Source: Bin80 sp965116685
GTDB lineage: Bacteria > Bacteroidota > Rhodothermia > Rhodothermales > Bin80
Reading direction: 5' to 3'
DNA length: 64,000 nt
Assembly: GCA_965116685.1 (NCBI GenBank)
Contig: OZ220707.1
Location: 868,001-932,000 of the forward strand
The translations under genes were made by a program, and so were the position numbers. Position 1 is the first letter of the stretch, and each line of letters begins with the position of its first letter. Below, one piece after another: positions 29,609 through 38,682 of this stretch. The notes beneath the pieces are model-generated. The model had not been told where the DNA came from. It searched no databases and worked only from the letters and a program-made list of their open reading frames with translations.

Positions 29609-31123
29609 ATGAATCAACGCGCACCTGCCAAAATACAAGCCAGGCTGTTGCGGCGCTTACTGCGTCGCGCTTCAAACACCGAGTGGGGGCATAGGTTTGA
29701 GTTTTCACGAATTGCCCGAGAGTCGGATGTCGCGAAAGCGTACCAGGCCCGCGTACCCATTCACACCTATGATGACCTTCAACCGTTTGTGGATCAAGTG
29801 CGGGCGGGTGCAGAGGATCTGTTTTGGCCAGGCGGGATTAAACATTTTGCCGTCTCAAGCGGAACTGCTTCAAAAGGAAAAGTAATTCCTCTCAGTGAGG
29901 ATATGCTCCGGTTGAATCGCAGTTTTGCCGTAACGCTTACCTTGCAGTATTTGATGCGCTCAATGTCCATCAAAACGCTTCTTGGTAGGCATCTGACCCT
30001 TCCCGGAACCATTGAAGGCGATCCCAATTTCCCCAGCACTCTCATTGGAGAGGTTAGTGGATTGCAAACTCTTTTTGCTCCTAAAATCTTCAGGCGTTTC
30101 CTGCAGGCGGTTCCATCTTCGATTGCCTTCGCTCCCGACTGGGATGAAAAGTTACGCTCTGTTGTTGACCAGACTATGAACCAGGATATTCGCCTGGTAG
30201 CGATGGCTCCGACATGGGCCTTGGTGGTTTTTGGGCTACTAATTGAGCGGTACAATGAAGTGAATGGAACCAGTGTGAAGACCGTTGGAGAGGTGTGGCC
30301 CAACCTGCAATTATATATTTCAGGAGGGGTTGCCCTGAGCTCCTATCGATCCATTCTTGAAGAACAAATTGGATTACCCAATATAGATTTTCTGGAAGTC
30401 TACGGCGCTTCAGAGGGGTTTTTCTCCTATCAAACCAACTTAAGCGACCCCGCCATGCATCTGCATCTGAATAATGGCGTCTTCTACGAGTTTGTGCCGC
30501 TGGAGGAACTCACATCAGAAAATCCAAGTAGATTGACCCTCGAGCATGTAGAAACCGGGATAAGATATGCTCCAATTCTCACCACATGCAGTGGACTCTG
30601 GTCTTATGTATTAGGCGATGTAATTCGTTTTACCAATACCTCTCCGCACAAGATTGTGGTTGCCGGCAGGACATCGGAGATGATTGACAAGTATGGGGAA
30701 GCCGTTTTTGGTGAGGATGCCCGTGAAGCGATCAACAGAACCTGTGACGTTACAGGTAGCCTTGTTCGGGAATACCACGTTTCTGCCATCCCCCCAAATA
30801 GTATGAAGACTCCGACCCATGAATGGCTACTTGAGTTTAGCCGAATCCCCCAGGACTGCGAGGCATTTACCCGATCACTGGATTTTGCACTTTGTGATAT
30901 TAACCGCCATTATCAAATTCGCCGTGAAGCAAAAGCCTTCCGGCCACCCGAGATTGTACTTGTCCCGGACGGGACCTTCAACGCATGGCTGAAAACTAGC
31001 AAGGGACAGATTCGTAGCCAGACGAAGGTCCCTAGAATGAGTGACCAGCGCAATATCGCAGATGGCATTCTAGCACATGCCGGACAGGACGCTCGTCGAA
31101 TTCGTGTGGATGAATTCATGTAG
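29609..31123 (+). CDS. GH3-family acyl-adenylating protein
   Basis: 504 residues related to plant GH3 amido-synthetases, which activate a carboxylic acid with ATP and join it to an amino acid. Seen: an ATP-binding SSGTASKGKVIPLSEDML loop near residue 90, YISGGVALSSYRSILEEQIG, LEVYGASEGFFSYQ, GLWSYVLGDVIRF and AGRTSEMIDKYGE. The C-terminal end carries the catalytic Lys region (LKTSKGQIRSQTKVPRM). Bacterial members are common in Bacteroidota-type genomes but their substrates are mostly unknown. Start ATG 29609; monocistronic. Confidence 0.85.
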   Translation: MNQRAPAKIQARLLRRLLRRASNTEWGHRFEFSRIARESDVAKAYQARVPIHTYDDLQPFVDQVRAGAEDLFWPGGIKHFAVSSGTASKGKVIPLSEDMLRLNRSFAVTLTLQYLMRSMSIKTLLGRHLTLPGTIEGDPNFPSTLIGEVSGLQTLFAPKIFRRFLQAVPSSIAFAPDWDEKLRSVVDQTMNQDIRLVAMAPTWALVVFGLLIERYNEVNGTSVKTVGEVWPNLQLYISGGVALSSYRSILEEQIGLPNIDFLEVYGASEGFFSYQTNLSDPAMHLHLNNGVFYEFVPLEELTSENPSRLTLEHVETGIRYAPILTTCSGLWSYVLGDVIRFTNTSPHKIVVAGRTSEMIDKYGEAVFGEDAREAINRTCDVTGSLVREYHVSAIPPNSMKTPTHEWLLEFSRIPQDCEAFTRSLDFALCDINRHYQIRREAKAFRPPEIVLVPDGTFNAWLKTSKGQIRSQTKVPRMSDQRNIADGILAHAGQDARRIRVDEFM

Positions 31124-31183
31124 GGCTTGGGGACTTGAGTTTTTCCTAGACCCTACCTGCACAAAAATCCTTCGCCCTCCATC

Positions 31184-31984
31184 CTATCCCTGAACTGCGA
31201 TGCTGGGGATCGCCCAATAATCCAAGTGGGACAGGGTTTCTTCCACGAGACACGCCGGGCCCCCGAGCATCGGCAACGGTGCCGACCGCCCATCCAGAAG
31301 AGCGGAGAGGTCACACTCTGTTCCATCCAGATAGCGTAGAACCCCGCCATTGGCCGACAACATTGCATAGCCCGGAGTCAGATCCCAGACTTTGTCGTGG
31401 CCGATCAGGACTACATGAGCACCCCCCGTTGCTACCAGGCTCAGATGCGCCGATGCCGTTCCCAAGGATAGAACACGGCCCGGAAACGAATCCCGAAGTG
31501 TATATCGCTGATGGGGGCGTGCATGGGTCAGTAAAATGGTGTTTGTGTGCAAGGAACGATCCGTCGTCAGTAACCTGCGCTGAGAATTCCTCCATACATG
31601 TGTTCCGGTTGAGTAAAACAGATCCCTGGTTGCAGGAAGATAGATGAACCCTGCAACCGGCTCGTTTTCTTCGATCAATCCAACAGCGATCCCCCAACTT
31701 GCCATTCCCGCCATGAACGGAATGGTGCCGTCAATCGGATCAATCGTCCAGTAGCGTGAACCCTGCCGCGGACTCCGTAACATCTCATCTTCTTCTGCGA
31801 TGACTCCATCCTGGGGAAACTGACGCATAATCGCAGCGACCAGATATTCCTGAACAGCTTTATCTGCGGCAGTAACCGGTGAACCATCCCGCTTGATCTC
31901 ATGAGTTGTGCAAAGAAAATGGCTCATTGCACGACGCCCAGCTTCCTCTAATAACGGACGGAAAAAAAATTCCAGTGACTCCAT
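31184..31984 (-). CDS. inositol-monophosphatase-family phosphatase
   Basis: 266 residues with the family's metal-binding motifs: a Glu pair in VIAEEDEML, WTIDPIDGTIPFMAG (motif A) and the WDLTPGYAML variant of the second motif (WDxAAG). The relatives include histidinol-phosphatases (HisN), CysQ and inositol phosphatases; sequence alone does not tell which. HisN is attractive because histidine genes lie 18 kb away, but that is a guess. It faces the GH3 gene tail-to-tail. Confidence 0.85.
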   Translation of the reverse strand: MESLEFFFRPLLEEAGRRAMSHFLCTTHEIKRDGSPVTAADKAVQEYLVAAIMRQFPQDGVIAEEDEMLRSPRQGSRYWTIDPIDGTIPFMAGMASWGIAVGLIEENEPVAGFIYLPATRDLFYSTGTHVWRNSQRRLLTTDRSLHTNTILLTHARPHQRYTLRDSFPGRVLSLGTASAHLSLVATGGAHVVLIGHDKVWDLTPGYAMLSANGGVLRYLDGTECDLSALLDGRSAPLPMLGGPACLVEETLSHLDYWAIPSIAVQG

Positions 31985-32086
31985 GAGACTGAACGGTTGG
32001 ATTGATCGTCAACATGTACCAATGCAGGTTGTTTAACGCATGACCAGTACATGTTACCATATTCCTCGATCTAAAACAAATTTATT

Positions 32087-32806
32087 ATGTGCTTACGAAT
32101 TCACCTATGCAGTGGTCCCCGGAATGTCTCTACAGCACTCATGTATTCATTCGCCCAGCGCCCGGATACATATGTGATTGACGAGCCACTCTACGCCCAT
32201 TACCTTCGACATACGGATGCATCGCATCCCGGTCGAGATGAAATCCTGGCCACAATGGAGCATTCCGGAGAAAAGGTCGTCCAGGAGGTCCTCATGGGGC
32301 CATGCAATCATCCTGTACTCTTCGTCAAAAATATGGGACATCATCTGATTGATCTAGACTGGGCATTCCTGGATCAGATGACCACGGTGATCCTAATTCG
32401 TGACCCCGAACAGATGCTTCCTTCACTCATCAATCAGGTTCCACGACCCGAACTCGCGGATACAGCATTAGCCATGCAGCGAAAAGTTTTCGACTATCTA
32501 ACCCACCGTGGACAATCTCCTTGTGTCCTTGATGCACGCGAAGTCTTAATCGACCCTGAAAAAATCCTTCGCAATCTGTGTGCAGAACTTGGAATCAGTT
32601 TTGATCCAGTCATGCTCCACTGGGAAGCAAAGCCTATCCCGGAGGATGGGGTCTGGGCCCCGTACTGGTATCATGTGCTCCACAAATCCACCGGCTTTGC
32701 ACCCTACACGCATAAGTCGGCCCCCTTCCCCGATTTTCTGCGTCCATTACTCAATGAGTGTATTCCCTATTATAATTACCTATATCACCACGCCCTAAAA
32801 GCCTAA
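32087..32806 (+). CDS. sulfotransferase-like protein
   Basis: 239 residues. The N-terminus LRIHLCSGPRNVSTALMYSFAQR corresponds to the PAPS 5'-phosphosulfate loop of P-loop sulfotransferases (usually SGPRNxST), and VILIRDPEQMLPSL to the 3'-phosphate-binding RDP motif. DEPLYAHYL holds a likely catalytic acid/base region. The sulphate acceptor is unknown. It ends 7 bp before a class IV aminotransferase; the pairing suggests one operon and a shared pathway, not established here. Confidence 0.72.
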   Translation: MCLRIHLCSGPRNVSTALMYSFAQRPDTYVIDEPLYAHYLRHTDASHPGRDEILATMEHSGEKVVQEVLMGPCNHPVLFVKNMGHHLIDLDWAFLDQMTTVILIRDPEQMLPSLINQVPRPELADTALAMQRKVFDYLTHRGQSPCVLDAREVLIDPEKILRNLCAELGISFDPVMLHWEAKPIPEDGVWAPYWYHVLHKSTGFAPYTHKSAPFPDFLRPLLNECIPYYNYLYHHALKA

Positions 32807-32813
32807 ACCAGTC

Positions 32814-33719
32814 ATGCATATCTCAATACCCGACGAGCGTAACGATACCATCATGGTATGGATCAAGGATCGCCTGGTGCCCCGATCCAAGGCAAAGGTT
32901 TCTGTATTCGACAGCGTCGTCCAAGGCGGGGATGCGGTCTGGGAGGGCCTGCGTATCTATGATGGACGCGTCTTTGAGTTAGATGCGCACATGGCCCGAC
33001 TCATGCAATCTGCACATGCCATGGGATTTGTAGACCTCCCCACACATGAATTTGTCCGTGATGCCCTCTTTGCCACCTTGAAAGCCAACGGGATGCGTGA
33101 CGATACCCATGTACGACTGACCTTGACCCGAGGAAAAAAAACCACATCCGGGATGGATCCCCGCCTCAATGTATACGGCCCTACGCTCATTGTCCTGGCG
33201 GAGTGGAAAAAACCGGTTTATGCAGAAAGCGGTATCCGCCTGATCACCTCTTCCATCCGCCGTAATACTCCACAGTGTCTGGACTCCAAAATTCACCACA
33301 ATAACCTCATCAACAACATCCTTGCGAAAATCCAGGCAAACTTGGCCGGGGTGGATGATGCAGTCATGCTGGACATCCACGGATACCTCTCTGAGACCAA
33401 TGCAACCAACATTTTTCTCGTAAGGAACGGCCAGATTCTGACCCCCTGGCCGGACAGTTGCCTACCCGGAATTACACGTGCAAAGGTTCTCGGAATATCC
33501 CGGGACCTGAATATTTCCTGTCATGAGGTGAATCTTTCGATCACCGATATGTATACAGCAGACGAGATGTTTACCACTGGCACGATGGGGGAATTGACTC
33601 CTGTCCTCGAAGTAGATGGACGAATCATTGGTAGCGGCAAGCCGGGCCCTCTCACGTTGCAACTGCGTGATGCCTATTGGGAAAAAACCAGATTCGAGGG
33701 AACTCCCCTGCCATTTTAA
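32814..33719 (+). CDS. branched-chain-type (class IV) aminotransferase
   Basis: PLP-dependent fold type IV enzyme, 301 residues from ATG 32814; a later ATG (32853, MVWIKDRLVPRS) would match the family start better and gives 288. Seen: VQGGDAVWEGLRIYDGRVFELDAHMARL, the PLP lysine in LDSKIHHNNLINNILAK, YLSETNATNIFLVRNG (phosphate-binding Glu/Asn) and MFTTGTMGELTPVLEVDGR. Related to IlvE and D-amino acid transaminases; the dipeptide before the lysine and the context do not settle the substrate. Its stop codon abuts that of the convergent queE. Confidence 0.83.
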   Translation: MHISIPDERNDTIMVWIKDRLVPRSKAKVSVFDSVVQGGDAVWEGLRIYDGRVFELDAHMARLMQSAHAMGFVDLPTHEFVRDALFATLKANGMRDDTHVRLTLTRGKKTTSGMDPRLNVYGPTLIVLAEWKKPVYAESGIRLITSSIRRNTPQCLDSKIHHNNLINNILAKIQANLAGVDDAVMLDIHGYLSETNATNIFLVRNGQILTPWPDSCLPGITRAKVLGISRDLNISCHEVNLSITDMYTADEMFTTGTMGELTPVLEVDGRIIGSGKPGPLTLQLRDAYWEKTRFEGTPLPF

Positions 33720-34361
33720 TCAGGGAATATCCAGGACTTTATGCGTCTGAACACTGAGCCTCCACTGCGGATGCTCAAGACAATAGTTAAGGGATTCCTG
33801 GGTATTCGCAGCAAGGTTCGGGCCATCCATCGGCTGTAAAAAGAAATACTCAAACTCCAGCATCTCAAACTCCGTTGGCATCGCGTCCGGCTGCGGGAAC
33901 ACGAGCTTGAGTTCATTGCCGCTCTTCAGCACCAGGGGGGCACCTGCTTTGGGACTTACGCAAATCCAGTCCAGCCCATCAGGTGGAATCAGTGTGCCGT
34001 TGGTTTCCACAGCAACCTCAAAACCATGTGCCTGAAGGGCCTGAATCAAAGGGCGATCCATCTGTAAAAGAGGCTCTCCCCCCGTACAGACTACATAGGG
34101 TTTTGCACGGGTGGACGTTGCGCTGGGCCAGGCTGCGCAGACTGCATCCGTAAGCGCTGCCGGTGTTCCAAAGCGCCCGCCTCCAACCCCATCCATGCCG
34201 ACAAAATCTGTATCACAGAATGGGCAGATTGCGCTGGAACGATCTTTTTCATGCCCACTCCAGAGGTTGCAGCCGGCAAACCGCAGAAAGACTGCAGGGC
34301 GCCCTGTCATATGGCCTTCTCCCTGAAGTGTATAGTAAATTTCTTTTACTGTGTAAGCCAT
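33720..34361 (-). CDS. queE: 7-carboxy-7-deazaguanine synthase QueE
   Basis: Radical SAM enzyme of queuosine/7-deazaguanine synthesis. Start ATG 34361 (MAYTVKEIYYTLQGEGHMTG). The cluster cysteines have the longer spacing C-x14-C-x2-C (CNLWSGHEKDRSS then CPFCDTDFVG), as in enterobacterial QueE, rather than CxxxCxxC. VCTGGEPLLQ, VAVETNGT and VSPKAG follow. No queC, queD or queF is seen next to it. The start overlaps the thioesterase gene by 16 bp. Confidence 0.92.
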   Translation of the reverse strand: MAYTVKEIYYTLQGEGHMTGRPAVFLRFAGCNLWSGHEKDRSSAICPFCDTDFVGMDGVGGGRFGTPAALTDAVCAAWPSATSTRAKPYVVCTGGEPLLQMDRPLIQALQAHGFEVAVETNGTLIPPDGLDWICVSPKAGAPLVLKSGNELKLVFPQPDAMPTEFEMLEFEYFFLQPMDGPNLAANTQESLNYCLEHPQWRLSVQTHKVLDIP

Positions 34362-34819
34362 GCAAATCGCTCCCCAAGCCCTGGGGCATTCGCTCCCCAA
34401 TCCAGAACCGCCACGGTTAAGCGACTAGCTGTAACCTTCCGGTCCTGTTCATCTACAATACTGATTTGCCAGACCTGAGTTTTTCGTCCGAGATGTAACG
34501 GGGACGCTGTGCCGATTACACGGCCACTGCGGACCCCTCTTAAGTGATTTGCATTGACCTCAAGCCCTACTACATACTGTTTTCTGATGTCCACACACAG
34601 GACTCCCGCAACACTCCCCAGGGTTTCTGCCAGTACGACCGAAGCTCCCCCATGCAACAGCCCGATGGGTTGATTCGTGCGATGGTCTACCGGCATGGAT
34701 GCGCGCAGGTAATCAGGGCCGACCTCCGTGAACCTGATGTCAAGGTGCTCCACCATCGTCCCTTTCCCTCGATTGTTCAGTTGTTCCACGGTTACATCGC
34801 TTTTCCAGATTTTCGCCAT
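34346..34819 (-). CDS. hotdog-fold PaaI/MenI-type thioesterase
   Basis: 157 residues. HRTNQPIGLLHGGASVVLAETLGSVA is the hotdog helix with the catalytic acid (Glu) and HGG motif of acyl-CoA thioesterases such as PaaI, EntH and MenI. GLEVNANHLRGVRSGRVIGTASPLHLGRKTQVWQ completes the fold. Substrate is uncertain; DHNA-CoA (menaquinone) or general acyl-CoA hydrolysis are the usual roles. Probably co-transcribed with queE downstream. Confidence 0.82.
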   Translation of the reverse strand: MAKIWKSDVTVEQLNNRGKGTMVEHLDIRFTEVGPDYLRASMPVDHRTNQPIGLLHGGASVVLAETLGSVAGVLCVDIRKQYVVGLEVNANHLRGVRSGRVIGTASPLHLGRKTQVWQISIVDEQDRKVTASRLTVAVLDWGANAPGLGERFAWLTQ

Positions 34820-34943
34820 GTTATTCGGAATTTCTATAAATACTCGACCTTATACGCACATACACGAATATCTACCACTGGATGGAGATTGATCCATTGC
34901 ACTCGCAACACCTGAGCCACAAAAATCAGAGCATATGACATGG

Positions 34944-35879
34944 CTATGCATAATCCTGTTTTTCACTCTTTTTGCGCCAATAGCGTGCAAAGCCGTACCA
35001 GCTCTCACGCGGCTGCCCCATATAGTTGTATGGCTCCTGAAATGATTCATCCACCAAGGCATGCATCTGCTTCATTTCTGAGGTATGAAAGGCTTTTGCC
35101 CGCTCAGCATCGGATTCGCAGTCATCCTTCAGGGAGCACTGAACTGCACCTGCCCATGCACGCAATCGTCTACGCATCTCAGATAGATGCTCCTTTACAT
35201 CATGTACAAGCCCAAAATGCGTCAGAAACAGCTTCCTGGGGGCCTGCTCTTCCAGCCTTGTAAGCGACTCCTCCCATAGAACCAAATCAATATCCGGTGG
35301 GGGTGCTACGGGAATAATATAATCTGCACCTTCAATTCTCATCCCTGCAGCATCGCCGGCAAATGCCACTTCTGCTTCATCCTCCAACCACGCAATATGA
35401 TGAGATGCATGCCCGGGCGTATAGCAGGACCGTAATTTGCGACCACCTATATCCAGTACAGCTCCATCCTCTACCGCATGAACCTGGCTCGCAGGAATCG
35501 GCAAGATCTCTCCCCATAGCAGATCCATTCGTTCTCCATAGATCCGCCGGGCACTTTGAATCAGCCGTTCCGGGTTGACCAGGTGACGTACTCCGACTGG
35601 GTGCACATGAATATTCAGCTTCGGCAAAGCTGCTGCCAATCGGCCTGTGCAGCCTGCGTGATCCAAATGAATATGCGTTAGAACCACGTTCCGAACTGCT
35701 GCCAATCCACCATGAGATTTCAATGCCTGCTCCAGCGTATGCAATGTGCTTGAAGGCCCCGGGTCAATCAGTGTCAATCCCTGGTTCGTTTCAAGCACTG
35801 CACAGGCAATCAGGCGTGATCGTCCGCGAAACTGCACATCCACCAGCCATGTAGGAAGTTCGCTGCTCAGAAGTTGCAC
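34944..35879 (-). CDS. metallo-beta-lactamase-fold hydrolase
   Basis: 311 residues with the MBL zinc motif THIHLDHAG, a second ligand in GHASHHIAW and the FAGDAAGMR loop, plus a final LTHFG. This glyoxalase II-like arrangement suits hydrolysis of a thioester or phosphodiester-type substrate in the cytoplasm; no substrate can be assigned. The C-terminal ~70 residues (RRRLRAWAGAVQ and on) form a helical extension. It lies 45 bp downstream of the membrane ferredoxin gene, so it may belong to that operon. Confidence 0.8.
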   Translation of the reverse strand: MQLLSSELPTWLVDVQFRGRSRLIACAVLETNQGLTLIDPGPSSTLHTLEQALKSHGGLAAVRNVVLTHIHLDHAGCTGRLAAALPKLNIHVHPVGVRHLVNPERLIQSARRIYGERMDLLWGEILPIPASQVHAVEDGAVLDIGGRKLRSCYTPGHASHHIAWLEDEAEVAFAGDAAGMRIEGADYIIPVAPPPDIDLVLWEESLTRLEEQAPRKLFLTHFGLVHDVKEHLSEMRRRLRAWAGAVQCSLKDDCESDAERAKAFHTSEMKQMHALVDESFQEPYNYMGQPRESWYGFARYWRKKSEKQDYA

Positions 35880-35924
35880 GGTCCGGGTTGGGTTTACTCT
35901 GAGATTAACTTCATGAGCACATCC

Positions 35925-37346
35925 TCAAAGATCATCGTCCGTCAGGATGGGCAGATCCTCCTGGAACGGTGGCATGAGCGGGCGAGCTTTCCTCCATGTA
36001 TCGTCTAACTGTACAGACATATCATCATGGTGAATCAACACCGGACCATTATACCTGGCTTCCATCGGACCATTCTCTAAACGGAGCACACCTCGGGGGC
36101 ATACCGTCGCACACATCCCGCACCCCACACAGGAGGCACGTACAATATTCTGGCCTCTTTGTGCATACCACCTTACATCGATCCCCATTTCGCAATAGGT
36201 TGAGCAGTTCCCGCACGAAATACATTGCCCTCCATTAGTCGTAATCCTGAATCTGGATAAGTACTTTTGCAAGAGACCAAGAACGGCTGCCATTGGGCAA
36301 CCAAATCGGCACCACACACGGGTCCCCATGATTGGATAGAAACCAACTCCGATCACCCCTGCAAAAATCAACCCGATAAAGAACCCATACCATCTTGAAA
36401 ACTCTTGCGACATCCCTCCCAGCAGGCCGCCGCCCAACCACTGATTGCCCCAGAGCATCAGTGTTGTCACGACCACGAACACCAGGACGCTGTGCACCAT
36501 CCAGCGCTCTATTTTCCAGGCTTTGGTTGACTTGTCAGAAAGATGTCGGAACGGGTCTCCTGCCGTCTCTGCGAGGCCGCCACAACCACAGACCCATGAG
36601 CAGTACCAGCGCTTCCCAAAGAAATAGGTTAAGACTGGCGTGGCAATCACGGTCATTACAGCGGTCCAGAATAACAGAAAAATCCCCAGACCGGGTCCCT
36701 GTGTTAGGGAGCTAAAGGTACTCGGCCACAGGTAATCATACTTGAGCGGCCAGAAATAACTGAAATAAAACTCGGGCTCATTCAAGAGTACCATAAGGTT
36801 GGGGATCAAAAAAGCCAGCCCCAATTGAAAAAACATCACCGAAATTGTACGCAGAATCTGGTAGCGGTTATCCCGGTACTTGATGAGCATCCGGGCTCCC
36901 ATCACGAGCACGGCAAGGGTATAAAAAAGTCCATACAAAAACCATTGATCCGCAGGGGTCCCGCGGATCGCTATACTCAGTCCATCGGTGGCCCGCACGA
37001 GCTGTTCAAGGTTTGAGGGGGCCCAGTAAAGGATGATATAAAAGCCGGTGAATATAATTCCCAGTACCCATCCTGCCATCCCCCGTGCAGTTACCCCGGA
37101 AAACCATACGCCATTATTGTTGACCCCTGCCGGCTGTTGAAGTAGCTCTGCAAAAAGGATCCCACTGCCAGACAGCAGCCCCGCAAGCGAAAATGCGAAC
37201 GTAACCGTAGGGTTCAATGCCCCTTCCCCTAAAAAGGTAACCAGAAGTGCCAACAGGCCAACTCCAATGAGGGCCAAGCCAATTTTTTGACGTGTGGAGT
37301 AGTTCGATCCTGACGATGTAAGCTGTAAACTTGCCTGATATTCCAT
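35925..37346 (-). CDS. membrane-bound 4Fe-4S protein of NapH/NosR type
   Basis: 473 residues with about seven or eight transmembrane helices, then a cytoplasmic tail with two 4Fe-4S ferredoxin motifs: CISCGNCSTYC and CVGCGMCATVC. Two further cysteine clusters lie near the membrane (CSWVCGCGG and CRFGCPMAA), as in NapH/NosR/CcoG-like proteins that move electrons across the inner membrane. The gene follows an FAD oxidoreductase by 8 bp, which makes a plausible electron-input partner. What the pair serves is not shown; no nos, nap or cco genes are in the window. Confidence 0.8.
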   Translation of the reverse strand: MEYQASLQLTSSGSNYSTRQKIGLALIGVGLLALLVTFLGEGALNPTVTFAFSLAGLLSGSGILFAELLQQPAGVNNNGVWFSGVTARGMAGWVLGIIFTGFYIILYWAPSNLEQLVRATDGLSIAIRGTPADQWFLYGLFYTLAVLVMGARMLIKYRDNRYQILRTISVMFFQLGLAFLIPNLMVLLNEPEFYFSYFWPLKYDYLWPSTFSSLTQGPGLGIFLLFWTAVMTVIATPVLTYFFGKRWYCSWVCGCGGLAETAGDPFRHLSDKSTKAWKIERWMVHSVLVFVVVTTLMLWGNQWLGGGLLGGMSQEFSRWYGFFIGLIFAGVIGVGFYPIMGTRVWCRFGCPMAAVLGLLQKYLSRFRITTNGGQCISCGNCSTYCEMGIDVRWYAQRGQNIVRASCVGCGMCATVCPRGVLRLENGPMEARYNGPVLIHHDDMSVQLDDTWRKARPLMPPFQEDLPILTDDDL

Positions 37347-37354
37347 TTGGATTT

Positions 37355-38611
37355 CTATGCCACTGCGGCCTGACGATAGACCGCGTTCGAATAAAATTCG
37401 GTATCAAACCGAGCTTTCCCAAGAGATGCAAGGACCTCCTCTACAGGGGTACCACTGCGGATCCATGCTTCGCATTGATCCTGTCGCAGACGCAGCCCCA
37501 TTACATTGAATCCCAGTATCCTGCCAATATTGCGATCACTGTTGATACGCAGGAGTTTCTTTCCCCTCTGAAATAACTGTGATCGAATATGTGATCCCGG
37601 TTGGGCAGGTATGTCTCCGTAGGTCTGATATTCGATGGTGAAAAATTTTGCCGAATTAAAAAATATTCCCCGCCGGTATGGGGTCCGATGTCCGCAGAGC
37701 GTACGGGCCACGACTTTCCCATGAGCTCGGCCGGTATACCACAGCTGCTCAATCCGCCGACTTCCGATGCCATCTGCATTGAATTCCGCGCAATCCCCGG
37801 CGGCATAGATATCCGGCACATTGGTTTCAAAAAATTCATTGACTACAATGCCTCTGTTTGTCTCAATCCCCGAAGCTTTTGCAAGATCGATATTGGGATG
37901 GACGCCTGCGGTGAGGCCGACAAACTGACATTCAATACGCTCGTTGTTGCTGGTCTCAATCGCTTCAACGGTTTCAGGGCCAAGGATGGACTTCAACTCC
38001 GTATTCAGTCTTAGATCAATCCCATGCTCATAAATCTCACTATTGATCAGTGCCGACTCTTCTTTGGGCAGCAAATAGTCCATATAACTGTTTTCCCGCA
38101 CAAGAAACGTTACAGGAATATGCCGGGCATGAAGCATCTCTGCCATCTCTATCCCAATCAGGCCTCCTCCCACCACCACACCGTGGGAGATGTTCTGGGT
38201 ATTACGCTCCATCAATGCCAGATCCTGCATCCCGTACAGTCCCTGCACCCCCATTAAATCCTGTCCGGGCCAACCGAATTTATTTGACTGTGACCCCGTT
38301 GCCAGAAGAAGTGCATCATAGGCAATATCGTTCCCATCCGCAATCCGGACCACTTTCTGTTCGGGATCAATCCGGGATACATACCCCCGAACCAGGTTTA
38401 TTTTATTCTTGGACCAGAAGTGATCTTCATAGGGTTTGGTCTCCTGATAGCGCATATGCCCCATGTAAATGTACATCAGAGCAGTTCGTGCGTAAAAGTG
38501 ATCGGTTTCACTGGACACCACTGTGACGCTGTCACCGCTTAACTTGCGTATAAACCGTGCAGCGGTAACGCCTGTGATCCCGTTTCCAATAATGACGATA
38601 TTCCGAGCCAT
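37355..38611 (-). CDS. FAD/NAD-dependent pyridine nucleotide-disulfide-type oxidoreductase
   Basis: 418 residues. N-terminal FAD fold IVIIGNGITGVTAARFIRK, then LLLATGSQSNKFGWPG, NAD fold VVVGGGLIGIEMAEML and the second FAD motif NVPDIYAAGDCAEFN. The layout matches nitrite reductase/rubredoxin reductase-like flavoproteins (Pyr_redox_2), without a CxxxxC redox disulfide. Likely passes electrons from NAD(P)H to the membrane ferredoxin protein encoded next (8 bp gap). Divergent from nadK, with 71 bp between starts. Confidence 0.85.
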   Translation of the reverse strand: MARNIVIIGNGITGVTAARFIRKLSGDSVTVVSSETDHFYARTALMYIYMGHMRYQETKPYEDHFWSKNKINLVRGYVSRIDPEQKVVRIADGNDIAYDALLLATGSQSNKFGWPGQDLMGVQGLYGMQDLALMERNTQNISHGVVVGGGLIGIEMAEMLHARHIPVTFLVRENSYMDYLLPKEESALINSEIYEHGIDLRLNTELKSILGPETVEAIETSNNERIECQFVGLTAGVHPNIDLAKASGIETNRGIVVNEFFETNVPDIYAAGDCAEFNADGIGSRRIEQLWYTGRAHGKVVARTLCGHRTPYRRGIFFNSAKFFTIEYQTYGDIPAQPGSHIRSQLFQRGKKLLRINSDRNIGRILGFNVMGLRLRQDQCEAWIRSGTPVEEVLASLGKARFDTEFYSNAVYRQAAVA

Positions 38612-38682
38612 GACACATAATGATTTATGGGAAGTTACGCTAGGAGATATAACATATCAACACCTTAACGTTTGAATCGCTC

